Below, one piece after another: positions 35,310-46,990 of a stretch of 64,000 bases of DNA. The DNA lies in contig JBITNC010000001.1 in assembly GCA_050084985.1 (NCBI GenBank), positions 189,038,001-189,102,000 on the forward strand, read 5' to 3'. Both the position numbers and the translations under genes were made by a program. Positions within the stretch are counted from its first letter, which is position 1, and each line of letters starts with the position of its first letter. Origin of the DNA: Nageia nagi. Taxonomy: Eukaryota > Pinophyta. The notes under the pieces are model-generated. The model saw only the letters and a list, made by a program, of their open reading frames with translations. It searched no databases and was not told the DNA's origin.

Positions 35310-35744
35310 TCAAGAATAGTTTCTCATAAGTTCCACAATATCATCCCAATCAGCCTTATATATGTTCCCTCCCCCCATAAGATTCAAGGGTTCTAAAGAA
35401 GACTCTAACAATCCCCTTAGAAAGATTATTTTGAGCAACTCATTTTCTAATGCTAAAGCACACCTCTTTTGGACAAATAAAAATCTATCCAAATAATCTT
35501 CTAGATTTTTTTCATCATTTTGCTTCAGTTTGAATAGTTCATCTTTTATGTCCTTCACTCTACAATATTCTTGATATTTTTCAAGAAATTTCATTTCCAT
35601 CTCTTCCCATGTTGTAATTGAGTTTGCTGATAAGCCCATAAACCATCTCATGGCATTATCCTTTAAGGTGGATGGAAAGAGTTTAAGATTTTGATTATCT
35701 AATTCATAGTCATAGGTCTTACAAAGGACTTTGAATTCAAACAA
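35310..35744 (-). CDS. gag core (retrotransposon gag domain), open 144-codon fragment
   Basis: The longest informative frame in the window. It has LKLFPSTLKDNAMRWFMGLS, ITTWEEMEMKFLEKYQ and the segment FKLKQNDEKNLEDYLDRF. This matches the PF03732 retrotransposon gag domain: L-F-P-x-(S/T)-L-K-D-x-A-x-x-W-(F/Y)-x-x-L...I-x-(T/S)-W-x-x-(L/M)...F-L-x-x-(Y/F)...F-x-Q-x-x-x-E-(S/N)-L-x-(E/D)-(A/Y)-x-x-R-F. Gag forms the particle shell. It is only a fragment of a broken ORF that continues upstream to about 36340, so no functional protein is expected. Confidence 0.9.
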   Translation of the reverse strand: MFEFKVLCKTYDYELDNQNLKLFPSTLKDNAMRWFMGLSANSITTWEEMEMKFLEKYQEYCRVKDIKDELFKLKQNDEKNLEDYLDRFLFVQKRCALALENELLKIIFLRGLLESSLEPLNLMGGGNIYKADWDDIVELMRNYS

Positions 35745-36345
35745 GAACTTATCAGGCTCCTTTTGTGATACTCCTCTAAACGTAGGAAGATTTGTAGGTG
35801 ATATTTTTCATAGGAGCATCTAGTCCAAGTTGGAGCCTAATTGGATAGGTGAAAGTCCAAAGAGTATTTGGAGTGTTCACTGAGGCATTAGATATATTGA
35901 ATATGAAAAGAAGATTTTTAGTGGTGTGGTAAGGACTATACCCTTGTTGTGGAGAAACTTTTGCTTTTTTAGATTCAACACTTGAGGATTCTTGAGTTGA
36001 GTCTTTAGGTGAATGATCTTGAGGGCTTAAGATGAAGGGTGAATTGCTTAGTGAGGAGTTTCCAAGCTTAATTTTTGAAAACTTTCAACAACTTCACTAA
36101 TAGTAAGCTACTCTAAAATAACATGCTCTTTTAGCTTTTTAAGTGCAAACTCAACTTTCTTCTACTTTGAAGAACTTGAGGATGGAAAATTAGGACCTTC
36201 TAGTGATGATTCACTAGGTGTCCCTAGAATAGCTACTTTATAATCACTTAGTCTTGTAGAGATTTGACCTAGTCTAGACCAAATAGACTTGGGGGTTTTA
36301 GGAGAGGGTTTTATCCCTTTTTTTGGCTTGCTAGCTGATGCTATG
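35745..36345 (-). pseudogene. gag N-terminal part (decayed)
   Basis: The minus strand reads SASKPKKGIKPSPKTPKSIW then SRLGQISTRLSDYKVAILG, followed by a Ser-rich run, with stops afterwards. It is continuous in position with the gag core. Confidence 0.6.
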
Positions 36346-36580
36346 AATCTCTCCTATTTACAAAATTCTATGTAAATCATAAAAGAAAAAATAATCTAAA
36401 TAAATAGAAAGAAAAATACCTTCCCTATGATATTCATAACTTTATTCTTGACTAAGTGCTACTCAAGACCACTTAGACTACAAAGTGTGAGAAGGCATCA
36501 CTGAATATAACCTCTAAAATGGTACTATCAACACTAAAAACAAGGAACTTGGTTCAAAAACAAAACTACTTGCACTATGT

Positions 36581-36598
36581 TCCCTAGTAATGGTGCCA
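36581..36598 (-). promoter_or_regulatory. primer binding site, tRNA-Asp type with transition damage
   Basis: Minus-strand TGGCACCATTACTAGGGA lies 3 bp inside the 5' LTR. The common Athila primer site complementary to tRNA-Asp is TGGCGCCGTTGCCGGGGA. All five differences are G->A or C->T, mostly at former CG positions. Confidence 0.75.
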
Positions 36599-36601
36599 AA
36601 A

Positions 36602-38084
36602 TGATTGGAAGAAATATGAATTATCAATTAAACCAATGGGCTTTTCACTAACCCCCTTCTAGTGAACCTCAAATAAGTCTAGAAAGGACTAGTTATCTCA
36701 AAGAGTTGGTACTTAAAACACCCTACTTAACCTCTCACTAGTTATGCTAGTTAACATTCTACTTCTCATTATTTATCAAATCCATGCTAGTGCTTAAAGC
36801 TATTTGTAGTAGAAATCACCATTTATACATAGGACAAACATAATTAAATTGATGCAAAATTGAAATCCTTAAATAGAATTACTAGAAACAAACTAGCTAT
36901 AGCATTTTATCATTAAATCCTAATTATCTAATCTTCTATGAAAAGACTAAATTTAAGATATTTTTGAATTAGCTTAATATATTAAACTTAAGATATTTCT
37001 AAATTAGCTTAAGATACTAAAGTAATTGTAACATTAAGTAAAATGATATCTTAAATAATACTGAACATAAATAACTCAAACATAAATGAGGATGAAAATA
37101 CTAGATAGTATCCCTATCTCTTAAGCATTTCCTTCCTTCTAACACTATTTTGCTATATCAAAGAGCTTTCCTTTATTACTTTATGAATTTCAACAATATG
37201 AATACATAGAAATTTACAACTATCATCCCCTCTCTGCTTCTCATTTCTTCTCTTTAAGAAATGTTTTTATTCCCTAATTCTACTAACAACTATACTATAA
37301 TCATGGTTGAATATCCTAGATATTCCAGCTAGATGAGTACAATTTTGAACTAACTATTCCAAGGGATCATAGTTGATATCTTAGAAAATAGATCTACTAA
37401 ACAAATAATATCTTTCCTAAAATATCTAATTTTGTTCTTAAGCTAAGATATCTATGTATGACTATTGAAACCATGGAACAGCTAACTACATTTCTAGGTG
37501 ACAACATATTATCTTCAATCAATTGTATTTGTACATGTGTTCCACCTAGGTACATGAAATACTATTGACATTAAATTTTTACCACATCATATTATTGGTA
37601 GAATATTCTAGCATATTCCACCTCTTTTCCTTTAGTATTATTTGTCTTTAGAGTCCTTTAGTATAAAAGGCTCCTTTAGCATATGACTTAAAAGACTTCT
37701 TCAGCATTTTGCTTAAAACATTCCTTTAGTATTCCACTTAAAAGAGTCCTTTAGCATTCTTCATTATTTTAGTATGGATCAAAGACCCTTTCTTTAAAGT
37801 TATCTCAGGAGTTCCTTCAAAGGTTCTTATAGCTCTTTTCATCACTGTAAGAACCATTCTTTACTCTACCATTTATACTCAATGAAAACACATTATATTT
37901 ACAAAATAAAGACATTATTTCCCAAATTTACCAATATAAATCATAAGTAAAATCAAACATGCATTTTAGTATGAAAATATATTTATATATAAATTACTTA
38001 TATTATTACTATTATATCCATATCTATTAGACATAAACATGCATATATAAAAGGTGAAAAGGAGGCCTTAACTACATCTCATCA
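36602..38084 (-). repeat. 5' LTR of the Athila-type element
   Basis: Starts TGATTGGAAGAAATATG and ends CTACATCTCATCA on the plus strand; partner of 27049-28543. The scattered differences indicate an old insertion, though apparently younger than the outer element's LTR pair. Confidence 0.93.
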
Positions 38085-38089
38085 ACTTG

Positions 38090-38700
38090 TAAGATAAATG
38101 AATGGATGATGATATTTTCATCCTTCTTCATATAAATAAAGTAGTGAATATATTTGTACAACATAGAAAAAATTCATGGTACCCATGCATATCTCTCCCA
38201 AGAAAATATATCCCTTGCACAATAGGAATCAAACATGTGTGAAAGCACTTGTGGTTCTTATTACTATATAAGATAGTATCGATAAGAATCATAAAGTACA
38301 ATTGACACCATTGTGTGTTGTTTATGTCCTATAGGGCTATATACAATGTTTGATGAAAATTCACCCCCTTATTTTATTGTTGATAGTCATAGATATCCAT
38401 AATCTAATACCAATGCCCTCCTTGTACTCCATAGAGAGTATAGCTCTCTAAATCAATATACCCTTCATAAGTACCCACAATATGCAATGGATGTTAGCCA
38501 AGATGATGGTGATATCACTAGTATATAGATGAAATATATTAGTTTCATCACACTAATGCTCTATCAAGGTTGTCAAGAAGTACTTGCCACATAGGATGTG
38601 AGAAACACCCCTCATGTGACCAAGTTTGAATGTATCCAAGCATCCCCTCTCCTCGGTACTAAGCATAAAGTAAACAATCATATCTACACCAAAACTCCAT
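38090..38700 (-). pseudogene. PMD ORF, N-terminal part
   Basis: The minus strand reads STEERGCLDTFKLGHMRGVS. It continues TNIFHLYTSDITIILANIHC then WVLMKG, resembling the PMD stretch T-(H/N)-(T/S)-F-H-L-x-x-G-E-(M/A)-T-x-T-L-x-D-(V/I)-x-x-(L/I)-x-G-L-P-x-x-G. A later frame has ERYAWVP... then IIIHSFIL, joining across the Athila insertion to QAWVYKH. The L-Q-A-W codons straddle the target duplication. Frameshifted and full of stops. Confidence 0.7.
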
Positions 38701-40706
38701 ATCTTTCATCTCATCATATATGCATGTTCCTACATCCATTCTAAACATAAAATAAAATTATCAATAACAGAGTAAACAGGTAATAAATACAATTTATGAA
38801 ATCAAAATAAGTAAAAATCTAACATTTCTTGCTAAAATAAAAGAATTTAAAGTCAAATTTCAAAATGTTCATCTTAGGAATACATTAAAATTTGTATAAT
38901 CACTAATAAATATATTTTTAAGAAAATTTGAACCTAGTAATGATGTCAAGATCCTAGTGGCACTATCAAGTTAAAGTTCCCATTTTTTTGAAAAATTCAT
39001 AAACTATCATTTTTTTTTCATAAGTTTATGGTAAAAATGAGTTTAGTCTTATTCCATGCATGCAACAAACCAACCCTACATTTTTACCCCTATAATTTTG
39101 ATAATTCATCAAAATTAAGTAAAACTTGACCAAAATAAAAAATTGATCCATCAAAAACATCCATATGCTTACTAAAAGAGATAATTTGAAGAGATTATTG
39201 GTACCTGATGCCCCTCGGGTGAAGAATGAACAACAAGATCCCTACGACCCTAGCGATAAGTAATATGATGGGCCATATTACCAATAATCACAATTTAGAA
39301 AGTGATAGCTCCTTCACTATACCTCAACACCTTGAAATAGCACCTATAAGATTAAGGAACAGAGATCCAAATTGCCAAATATGATAGTAAAAATGAAATG
39401 ATAATCTGCTTATTTATAAATTAATTTGATCCCCTTTTGCTATTAATTACACTAAATCTCATTGAGTTTTCCAAATCAAGTCTTTTTTTGTTATCAATCT
39501 TGTACAGTTCCATCCATGATTAACATTTTTTCCCCTTCAAATACCTTGAACCTATCGATACCACTAGGATCTAGGTGACATTGTTGGCTTCCAAACATCC
39601 TTATGAGGAGTTTTTTTTTATAAATTTTGAAATCCTCTTCATGAAAGTAAATTGGTAAATCCATAGCATAAAAAATCCAAAATTTTATCAAAACGCTTTT
39701 GGGAAAATTAGGTCAAATTTAATTCTAATTTATCATCAAATTTTGTGATTAAAAGATAAATATGTAAACATAGCCACCATTTTTAGTAAATGAGTAAATA
39801 ATAATTATGCAAAATATGTTATTTTTAGAAAAATGTCTCTTTATACCAATGATGAAGCTATGATTCATGCATCATCGTTAGGTTACTAGCTTCAACAATG
39901 GCCATTTTTAAAATCTATGCTTTGTCAACTTAATAAATGTGTGAAAAAGGTGCTTTAATTACTTATATTATTGTGCATATAGGAAAAAGTACCTACTTAA
40001 GTCATTTGCAAAGTGCTATACTTTCTTTTCTCATGACACATTTTAGAAAAATAGTGAATATCTAATATATCTTGTTTAAATGCTTGTGGTAATATGTATC
40101 TTACCTTGTTTATATATTTGGCAAAATTATATCTTACTTCTATTACATGTGCATGACACTAACACATGTTAACACATATCATATCTTATTATATTTTAAC
40201 TTAGCAAATTGTAAAAGTGCTTTGTATAACATCTACTGATCATATGAGTCTTATCACATACTTCTTCCCAAGAAGTCATCTATTAAATAATGCTTATCAT
40301 GTTCACTTTCTATATCTTATCATAGTTTACAATAATGTTAATATCATATTATTTGCCTTATCATTAGCTTTGCTGTAAGGGAGATGCATACTTTTCAAAA
40401 ATCCATGGAAACATGGTGGCTTGGCAAACCAATTCGATCACTCTTATCATTTAGCACTTTTTTTTATAAAGGGCTATTATTATCAAAATCCATAGTAGCA
40501 TGGTGGCATGGGAGACCAAGTTGGTCAACAAATTGGTAAATTATCTTCTACATACTCTTGGTGAGTAAATCACCAAGGACATGTTTGAAATCTTATTCAT
40601 TACATATATTTCATACATTATGATGTTTAATGTCTATATTTAAGATATATTGTGAAAAAAATATCTCTTTTCTAAGTTTATTACATGTTCCTTTATCTTT
40701 GCCTTT
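38701..40706. other. 3' part of the outer element, no recognisable gene
   Basis: AT-rich. The ORF at 39494-39691 (minus, 65 codons) has no domain I recognise. A ~100-bp imperfect duplication (ATCCATGGAAACATGGTGGC near 40403, ATCCATAGTAGCATGGTGGC near 40488) is present. Confidence 0.45.
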
Positions 40707-41771
40707 GGTGGGTGCAAGAAGTTGGGTCCACTTTATGGCCAAAAAGTGGAAGTGTTTTCCTTAATTTTTAAGTTTGTGAATGATTGATCAATCTCAAAAT
40801 TTGAAGCACTTAGACATGGAATCATGAAAAAGGTCAGTGCGATGAAAATGTAGTGCTTAGACTCTAATTTTTAAATATATAATTTATTCCAATACCCAAA
40901 TGATAGAAATTAAATTTTGATAAAGATTAACAAAGACTACTTTTTAAAATATACCATGTTACTACCATACCATTCACGTGTTTGTCATACATAATTTTAC
41001 CAAAATCAAGATATTTTTTAAAATCCTTTTAGGCATAGATACCTATGACATTGAATCTTGTCCCTGATATTTTTCCATAAATTTTTCATGAATATTTATT
41101 TTATTAATTTTGTATTTATCATGTTTATTGTTTTGAAAAGTGCTTGTGTTCGTCACACATAATTTGATCTAAACTTTATTCTATTTTATTTTTTTCTTGT
41201 AGAAAATTATCTGAAGCTTATGCCCATATAATATTTTTTTCAAAACTCCTAAAAAATAAAAAGCTATTAAGAAAATAAGATACCATCATATTTCAAATAT
41301 ATGGATCACTTTTACTAAAAAATAATTGAAAAATATAAAATCTTATCATATTGTATAAAAAAATGTATATTTGAATTCTATGCTCTTTAATCTATAATGG
41401 GTTTTAATTTTATGTAAAAACTATGCTAAAAACTCCATCAAACATATGCTTGAATTCAATATTTTCTATTAAAATTGCCATGAACACATACTTGCAGGTC
41501 CAAGGCTAAGGTTTAGCTCACCAAGCCTTTATTGAGCTTAAAAATGATGTTAAATTGGAGATTCAAATATCATGATCCTAATATTTAATGCTAAGAAAAT
41601 GTATGTATTATAGTTTCAAATATAGAGATCCTAATTTAAAATTAGGATATTGATATTTATTAGGATCTTGATTTTAATTTATTAAAATTAGGATCTTAAT
41701 TTTTTTGACATTGAGTTTTAACTTCACCCACTTCCCCTTCAAGTGGACTCAACTTCTTGCTTTCACCCACT
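40707..41771. mobile_element. 1.07-kb non-autonomous derivative of the 11-kb DNA transposon
   Basis: Left end GGTGGGTGCAAGAAGTTGGG; the right end, reversed, reads GTGGGTGAAAGCAAGAAGTTG. These are terminal inverted repeats of about 30 bp, with a 4-bp indel. The left 200 bp (GGCCAAAAAGTGGAAGTGTTTTC and ATCTCAAAATTTGAAG onward) match, inverted, the right end of the 11-kb element (60310-60531). The right subterminal part has AACTCAATGT and repeated ATTAGGATCTTGAT motifs, like the left end of the 11-kb element (49588-49740). There is no ORF. It sits inside the outer LTR element. Confidence 0.75.
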
Positions 41772-41974
41772 TGGATTTGTCCTATGATGAGAGGTCCATC
41801 ATGTCGTAACTAAGTTAAATAGGGGGGATAAAATTAGTGAAAATTAGGGTATCCAAAGCTACACTATCAAGAAAAAAATTTAGGGAGTATTTTCTTGCTT
41901 ATCTTATTATACTTTGAATTTATGGTTTGATTTTCTCTTACCTCAAAAGAATCAAATCATATTCAAAGTGGGGA

Positions 41975-41985
41975 ATCTATTAACA
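41975..41985 (+). promoter_or_regulatory. polypurine tract of the outer element
   Basis: AAAGTGGGGAA precedes the right LTR start by 2-3 bp. Confidence 0.7.
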
Positions 41986-41987
41986 CC

Positions 41988-42642
41988 TAAGAAGAAATTT
42001 TAATTTAATTAAAATACCCTTTTTAAATATTTGTAATAATCCATTCAATTAAGTATTTTACTACCTCTTATCATTGTGTAATCTTATCTACCTTTATATT
42101 TTATAATAATAGGTTGGTTTGCATCACCATAATCTCAAGGAGGAGCCTTGGTACTTGATCTATTACCTATAAAGGTGGAAGGGTTATGTATGAGAAATCT
42201 TGAGATGCTAGGTGGCCACCTATCATATCTAGATTTTGTTAATAATTGAGCTCTTCATTATTGGGATATTTTGAACTTCTTTGTGCATGATATTATGAGC
42301 TTTGATGGGATGATGATGACATAAAGCAAAAGCATGAGGCATTATAGAAAATTAATCAGGTGGCTCCTTTAAGCTCCTAGCATTATCACTAGGTTGAGGT
42401 TAGATTGGTGGCTCCTATCTTTATGGAAGTTGTTTTTTCATCTCCTTTCAATTGAGTATCACCTTCATTCATTGTGATAGGTAAAGTATAGGATTGTATA
42501 TTCCATCAATCCAATTTGATAGATCAAGGTCAATTAAGCCATTATCATTATATTTGTTGCTTTGATTTATTATTATTTTATAATAAATTAATTAAATTGA
42601 ATGCTATAAATAACCTTAATTATTAATATTTCAATTAGAACT
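41988..42642 (+). repeat. 3' LTR of the outer element
   Basis: Starts TATTAACACCTAAG (G of TG changed to A) and ends TTAGAACT. Partner of 22335-23025, with substantial divergence and indels. Confidence 0.85.
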
Positions 42643-43349
42643 AAATATAAGAGCATGAATTACTTTTTCAACCATGCATTTGGTTGTAGTAGATAAGTAA
42701 AAGCTTCATGAAGAGACCACACAAGAATAAATAATTTTCAAAAGATCTTAAAGATTTTTCCAACAATATTTGATTGCATAGTTGTAACCATTATGAAGTT
42801 TATAGATTAATAAATATTGATTTGTTGAAGATGTTGTGGATTATTTACAAACACATAAGAAAATATTGAAAATAATGGCTAGTCCCTCTCTTGAATATGA
42901 ATTTAAATATCAAATATATTTCAAAGAAAAAGAGAAAGTATTGTAGGGTAACCATCTACTATTTAATAATATAATATAATTCTTAGTTATTCAAGGATGG
43001 AAAAAAATAGTAATTGAAGCCATTCTATGGTTGAATATGTCTACAAATTTAGAAACTAATATTTTCATCAAAACTCAAAGCCTAAAATTTATAAATATTG
43101 AATAAATAAATATCACAACATAATTTTATATCCTTTCATTAATTTCATTGAGGGTCCTCTTACTTTTTGTTTTTCTACATGGAAATAGAATTAATATATT
43201 GATTGTTTTTCCTCTTATGTAGAATTATTTTCTCTATACCCTCCTCAAAATAAATTTTGATCAATAGTAATCCTTGAAAATGAGATATCACTTTATAGTA
43301 ATACTCATTTCTAGTAACTATGTTAGTTACAACTACCATATTTTGATCC
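42643..43349. repeat. tandem duplication, copy A right part
   Basis: ATAAGAGCATGAATTACTTTTTCAACCATGCA matches ATAAGAGTATGAATAACATTTTTAATCATACA at 43966. GAGACCACACAAGAATAA matches GAGATCACTCAAGAATAA, and GGGTCCTCTTACT matches GTGTCCTCTTATT. The alignment runs for about 500 bp. Confidence 0.75.
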
Positions 43350-44500
43350 TTTTTACAAATTGGATAGGCTTGTATCATACTTAAAATATAGATACTAAGG
43401 TAGATGAAGTATATTATATTATATCCATATGTTAGATTATAGTTTGGCTCATATTGACAACTAAGGATATGTATACCTAATGTTTATTCATAAGATTAAT
43501 GCTATTTGACCATATGGATATCCTACACGATGAAAGTAGCTATAATTTGAATGTAATATTTCTAAATATTTTAAAATTATTAGGATTCAATATTTTAAGT
43601 AATAGAATTATTCTTATTCATTGGATAGTATTGGAAAGCTTAATTAAAAAGATGAATCAAAATAAATATTGAAAGAATAAATTATGGCATATCCTAAAAA
43701 GATGAAATAATATAATATTAGGATACATTTGATAGTCCAAACATATGGAGAAATTTGTATAATTTATAAAAGAATCAAAGTAGTAGCAAAAAATAAATTG
43801 TATTCATATTATTAAAAAAATATTTAATATTTTATACAAATATATAATAAGAAGTTTTTTCACAAACTACATCAAATGATGTGTGGCTAGGCCAGGAACT
43901 AATATTATGGAATTACATATGTATATAAGATAATATGAGAGCCTTTAATTAATTAAATATAAGAGTATGAATAACATTTTTAATCATACAATATATGTAG
44001 TTGATAATTCAAAGACTCGGGAAGAGATCACTCAAGAATAAAGAACTATTGAGAAGATCTTAAAGAGTTTAACAAGAAGATTTGACTACATAGTTGTATA
44101 CATTAAGGTGTCTATGAATTTATTAATAATGATAATTGAAAAGTTTATCAATTCTTTACAAACACATAAAAAAAGGTTGAAAATAACAATTAGTCTATCT
44201 TAAACATGCATTTAAAGTATAAATGTATTTAAAATTTAAAAAAAAAAGGAAAATTATTGTAGAGTACCCATATACTATTTAATAAAGTATTGTATTTCTT
44301 CATAGTTTAGAGATGGTAAAAATAATGATTGCATCCTTTATAATGTTAAGGATTCTATAAGTTTAGAAACTATAATTTTCACTAAAATTATAAACCTAAA
44401 ATTTAGAAATATTCAATAAAAATATCACAACATAATTTTATATCAATTTCATAGAGTGTCCTCTTATTCTTCATTTTTCCAAATGGTTATGAAATTGGTT
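43350..44500. repeat. tandem duplication, copy B (uninterrupted)
   Basis: Matches copy A on both sides of the 20.3-kb insertion without a break near 43962, so it shows what the target looked like before insertion. The unit has no gene; the minus ORF at 43175-43378 falls in the repeat and has no motif. Confidence 0.7.
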
Positions 44501-45589
44501 ATATTGATCCTCCTTGCTCCTATACTGAATTATTTTCATTATAATCTCCTATATGGTAATTTGTATTCACCATTTTCTATTGTTGAACACTTCCTTTGCT
44601 AATTCCTTCCATTTTATTTTTTTGCTCTAAATCATATTTGGTACATATCGATGATTATCTTATAAACTACTTTTTCAAAATATTTTACCATCATTTTTTT
44701 AGGAAATAGAAAATGATGATTGAAGTAATAAATGTGGTTTAAAAGTAACCAAGATTATCATTATGCTGCTCCTTTTCAATGTTCATGTTAAAATTCAATT
44801 TATTTGTATAAAATTAGTGATGTTTTTTTTTTTCCCATTAGAGAGATCAAGGTTTTGGGTTAGATTTTTTTTTGTATAGTAAGAAGGGGATTTTGAAAGG
44901 GGCATAGAACTTATTTAAAAAGTACCCCTTTAAGATAAAATAATGGTAGATACTAACAAGCTTAAAAGAAAAACACAATATAACTTAATTTACATTATTA
45001 GTAAGATAAAAAAAATTAAGTTTTTACGACTACATATAACTAGTAGAAATTGTAGAGAATAATATTTAGAAATTAGTAAAAATATATGAAGCCTAGTAAA
45101 AACACATACCTCAAATATTGTATTTAGATAGGGGTTTGTAGCCATATTTGGTCAAGTAGTTACCATCTTTACAAAGGTTCCAAAATATAGAAGCTTCTTT
45201 TAGAACTTGAGAGATGATAGTTATCCACTTATTCATTATGCCATTTAAAATCCTATTGTATAAATGGGTTCTTTAAATATTTAGGTAAATGTTGCCAACT
45301 CCTCTTATTATAATAAAAATATAATATACATGTAATTTAAATAAAATATAAATAAATTATTTAAGCATGGAATGAGTGGTATTTTTCAATTAAATATCTT
45401 AGTTTTATATTATTTCCATTTTTCCTTTTATTTTTTTATAATAATTTCAACGCATGTTGCACCTTTTTGGTCTTTCTTACTAAATACTTTATGGTACATT
45501 TGGATCATATCATACAAGATTTATGAAACTATTCAGAATATTGAATATATCTACCTAATTGATTTGGATATAAGTGAACGTGGAAGCAA
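44501..45589. other. no recognisable gene
   Basis: AT-rich. The + ORF at 45372-45593 is hydrophobic, Phe/Tyr/Ile-rich, and without a motif. Confidence 0.45.
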
Positions 45590-46010
45590 TTGAGGTATTG
45601 GCGAGTATCAAGATGGAAAAAGATGAAGAGGAGAAAGCACTAGGGGAAGAAGGATAGAAGGATGAAAGTGAACAAGGAGAAACCCATACTGAGAAACATA
45701 ATATGTTCTAGCTAGTTTATTTAGTTACCAATTATAACTATATAGAACTAGATGTAAAGCAAGTGGTAGATGTAGTATTTTCCTTGATAGTAGTTAACTT
45801 CACAACAGTAATATAAGGATCTATATTATATCATTTTGGCTATCAAGTTGGTACACCTAGGCAACAACAGATAGATATGCCTTTTTGTTCCATGCTATAG
45901 GGACCAATTAAAACCTCCACTTTATACTTGATAAAAAAAATGCAATTAATTAGTATGCAAGAATTAATGAAGAGTATAAGAGGCTAGAAGTGTTAAATAC
46001 ATATAGCTTA
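45590..46010 (+). pseudogene. unassigned coding-like remnant
   Basis: One plus-strand frame reads EAIEVLASIKMEKDEEEKAL, then LVTNYNYIELDVKQVVDVVF and YQVGTPRQQQIDMPFCSML, with stops where Gln would fit. The balanced composition contrasts with the surrounding AT noise. Family unknown; probably a transposon accessory ORF. Confidence 0.35.
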
Positions 46011-46529
46011 TTAATATACATCTCATATATCTAAATAATACATTGTGAAAGGTGAATGATTACCATCATTATACCAATAATTGAAAAAAATCTTTATTTA
46101 ATTATAATGTATTTAAGAATATTCAAACATGATAATATTTGTCATACCCCATTATTGTATCCATAACAATGTGAACTCGTACAAGGTACAAGATAACCTT
46201 TTTTTTTAGTGTGCACATTTTGTTGTTGATTATTGAGAATTCAATATTTTATTATAATTCTGATTCTAACATTATATTGATAAAAAATAAATTCAATTCT
46301 CTTATGTATAGAATAAAAAAAATTGCGTTATACTCCATAAAAATTTAAAATCATTCATATATCAATTACTCATTATGTACAAGAAATAGAATACGTTAAT
46401 GTATGAGTATAATTAAATCAATATTTAACATGTGTTTATACTAAATACATAGATTGATATGATAGTTAAGAATAATATAGTATAAATACATAAAAATATT
46501 AGCAACATAAATGAAGAAAGAAAGAAAAA

Positions 46530-46990
46530 TTAACACTAACACCACATAGGTGCCACAAATATTGATTTCTTAAATGAGCATACTGTACATGAAGAGATAA
46601 TGTGTTTTTTTTTAATGGCTAATTTGGGCATCCATTTTATTGAATAGGATGGGATATCTCAACAATAGGAAATACTATTCAAGAGTGCAACTCTAGCCAA
46701 AATAAGAACATTAAATAAATGGCCTATTTTATGATCCAAAACTATTAGAGCTCTATCTAAGTCTTCAAATGTTGTGTTGATTTTAGAGAGTTCAAGAGGA
46801 ATTTACAACTTGGAGTTATAATTGAGTTGAATATTGAGGTTTTCAAGTGCAACATATTCCATCCCTAACTCAATCAACAACCACCTTTTAGACTTCTAGC
46901 TTCCCACTTCAACTTCCTTCTTTAGCTTGTGTTGTATATTTAGGAAGAGATACAAATAAAGGTGGCATTTGAAGAGGGTTGATGAGAAAC
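46530..46990 (-). pseudogene. unassigned coding-like remnant, coiled-coil-like
   Basis: The minus strand reads KSKRWLLIELGMEYVALENL, then LSKINTTFEDLDRALIVLD and GHLFNVLILARVALLN, with few stops over about 90 codons. Heptad-like Leu/Ile spacing suggests a helical bundle. I do not recognise the family. Confidence 0.4.

Larger units (their letters stand above)
27049..38084 (-). mobile_element. 11-kb Athila/Tat-type Ty3/gypsy retrotransposon, near full length
   Basis: Paired LTRs, primer site, polypurine tract, and gag, protease, RT, RNase H and integrase in gypsy order (integrase after RNase H) on the minus strand. An extra coding-like region lies between integrase and the 3' LTR. Flanks GCTTG (27044-27048) and ACTTG (38085-38089) are a 5-bp target duplication with one mismatch. 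There is no chromodomain that I can see. Length, the tRNA-Asp-like primer site and the extra 3' ORF favour the Athila side of the Tat/Athila branch. Stops break all ORFs. Confidence 0.93.
22335..42642 (+). mobile_element. 20.3-kb outer LTR element: Tat-like, gag-only, with antisense PMD ORF; host to two later insertions
   Basis: Direct repeats at 22335-23025 and 41988-42642 bracket it. A primer site (23027) follows the left copy and a polypurine tract (AAAGTGGGGA, about 41975) precedes the right copy, so it reads on the plus strand. Flanks GAATA (22330-22334) and AAATA (42643-42647) are a degraded 5-bp target duplication. Without the 11-kb and 1.07-kb insertions it is about 8.2 kb. It holds a gag and an antisense plant-mobile-domain ORF, but no RT, RNase H or integrase that I can find, so it is non-autonomous as preserved. 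Confidence 0.85.
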
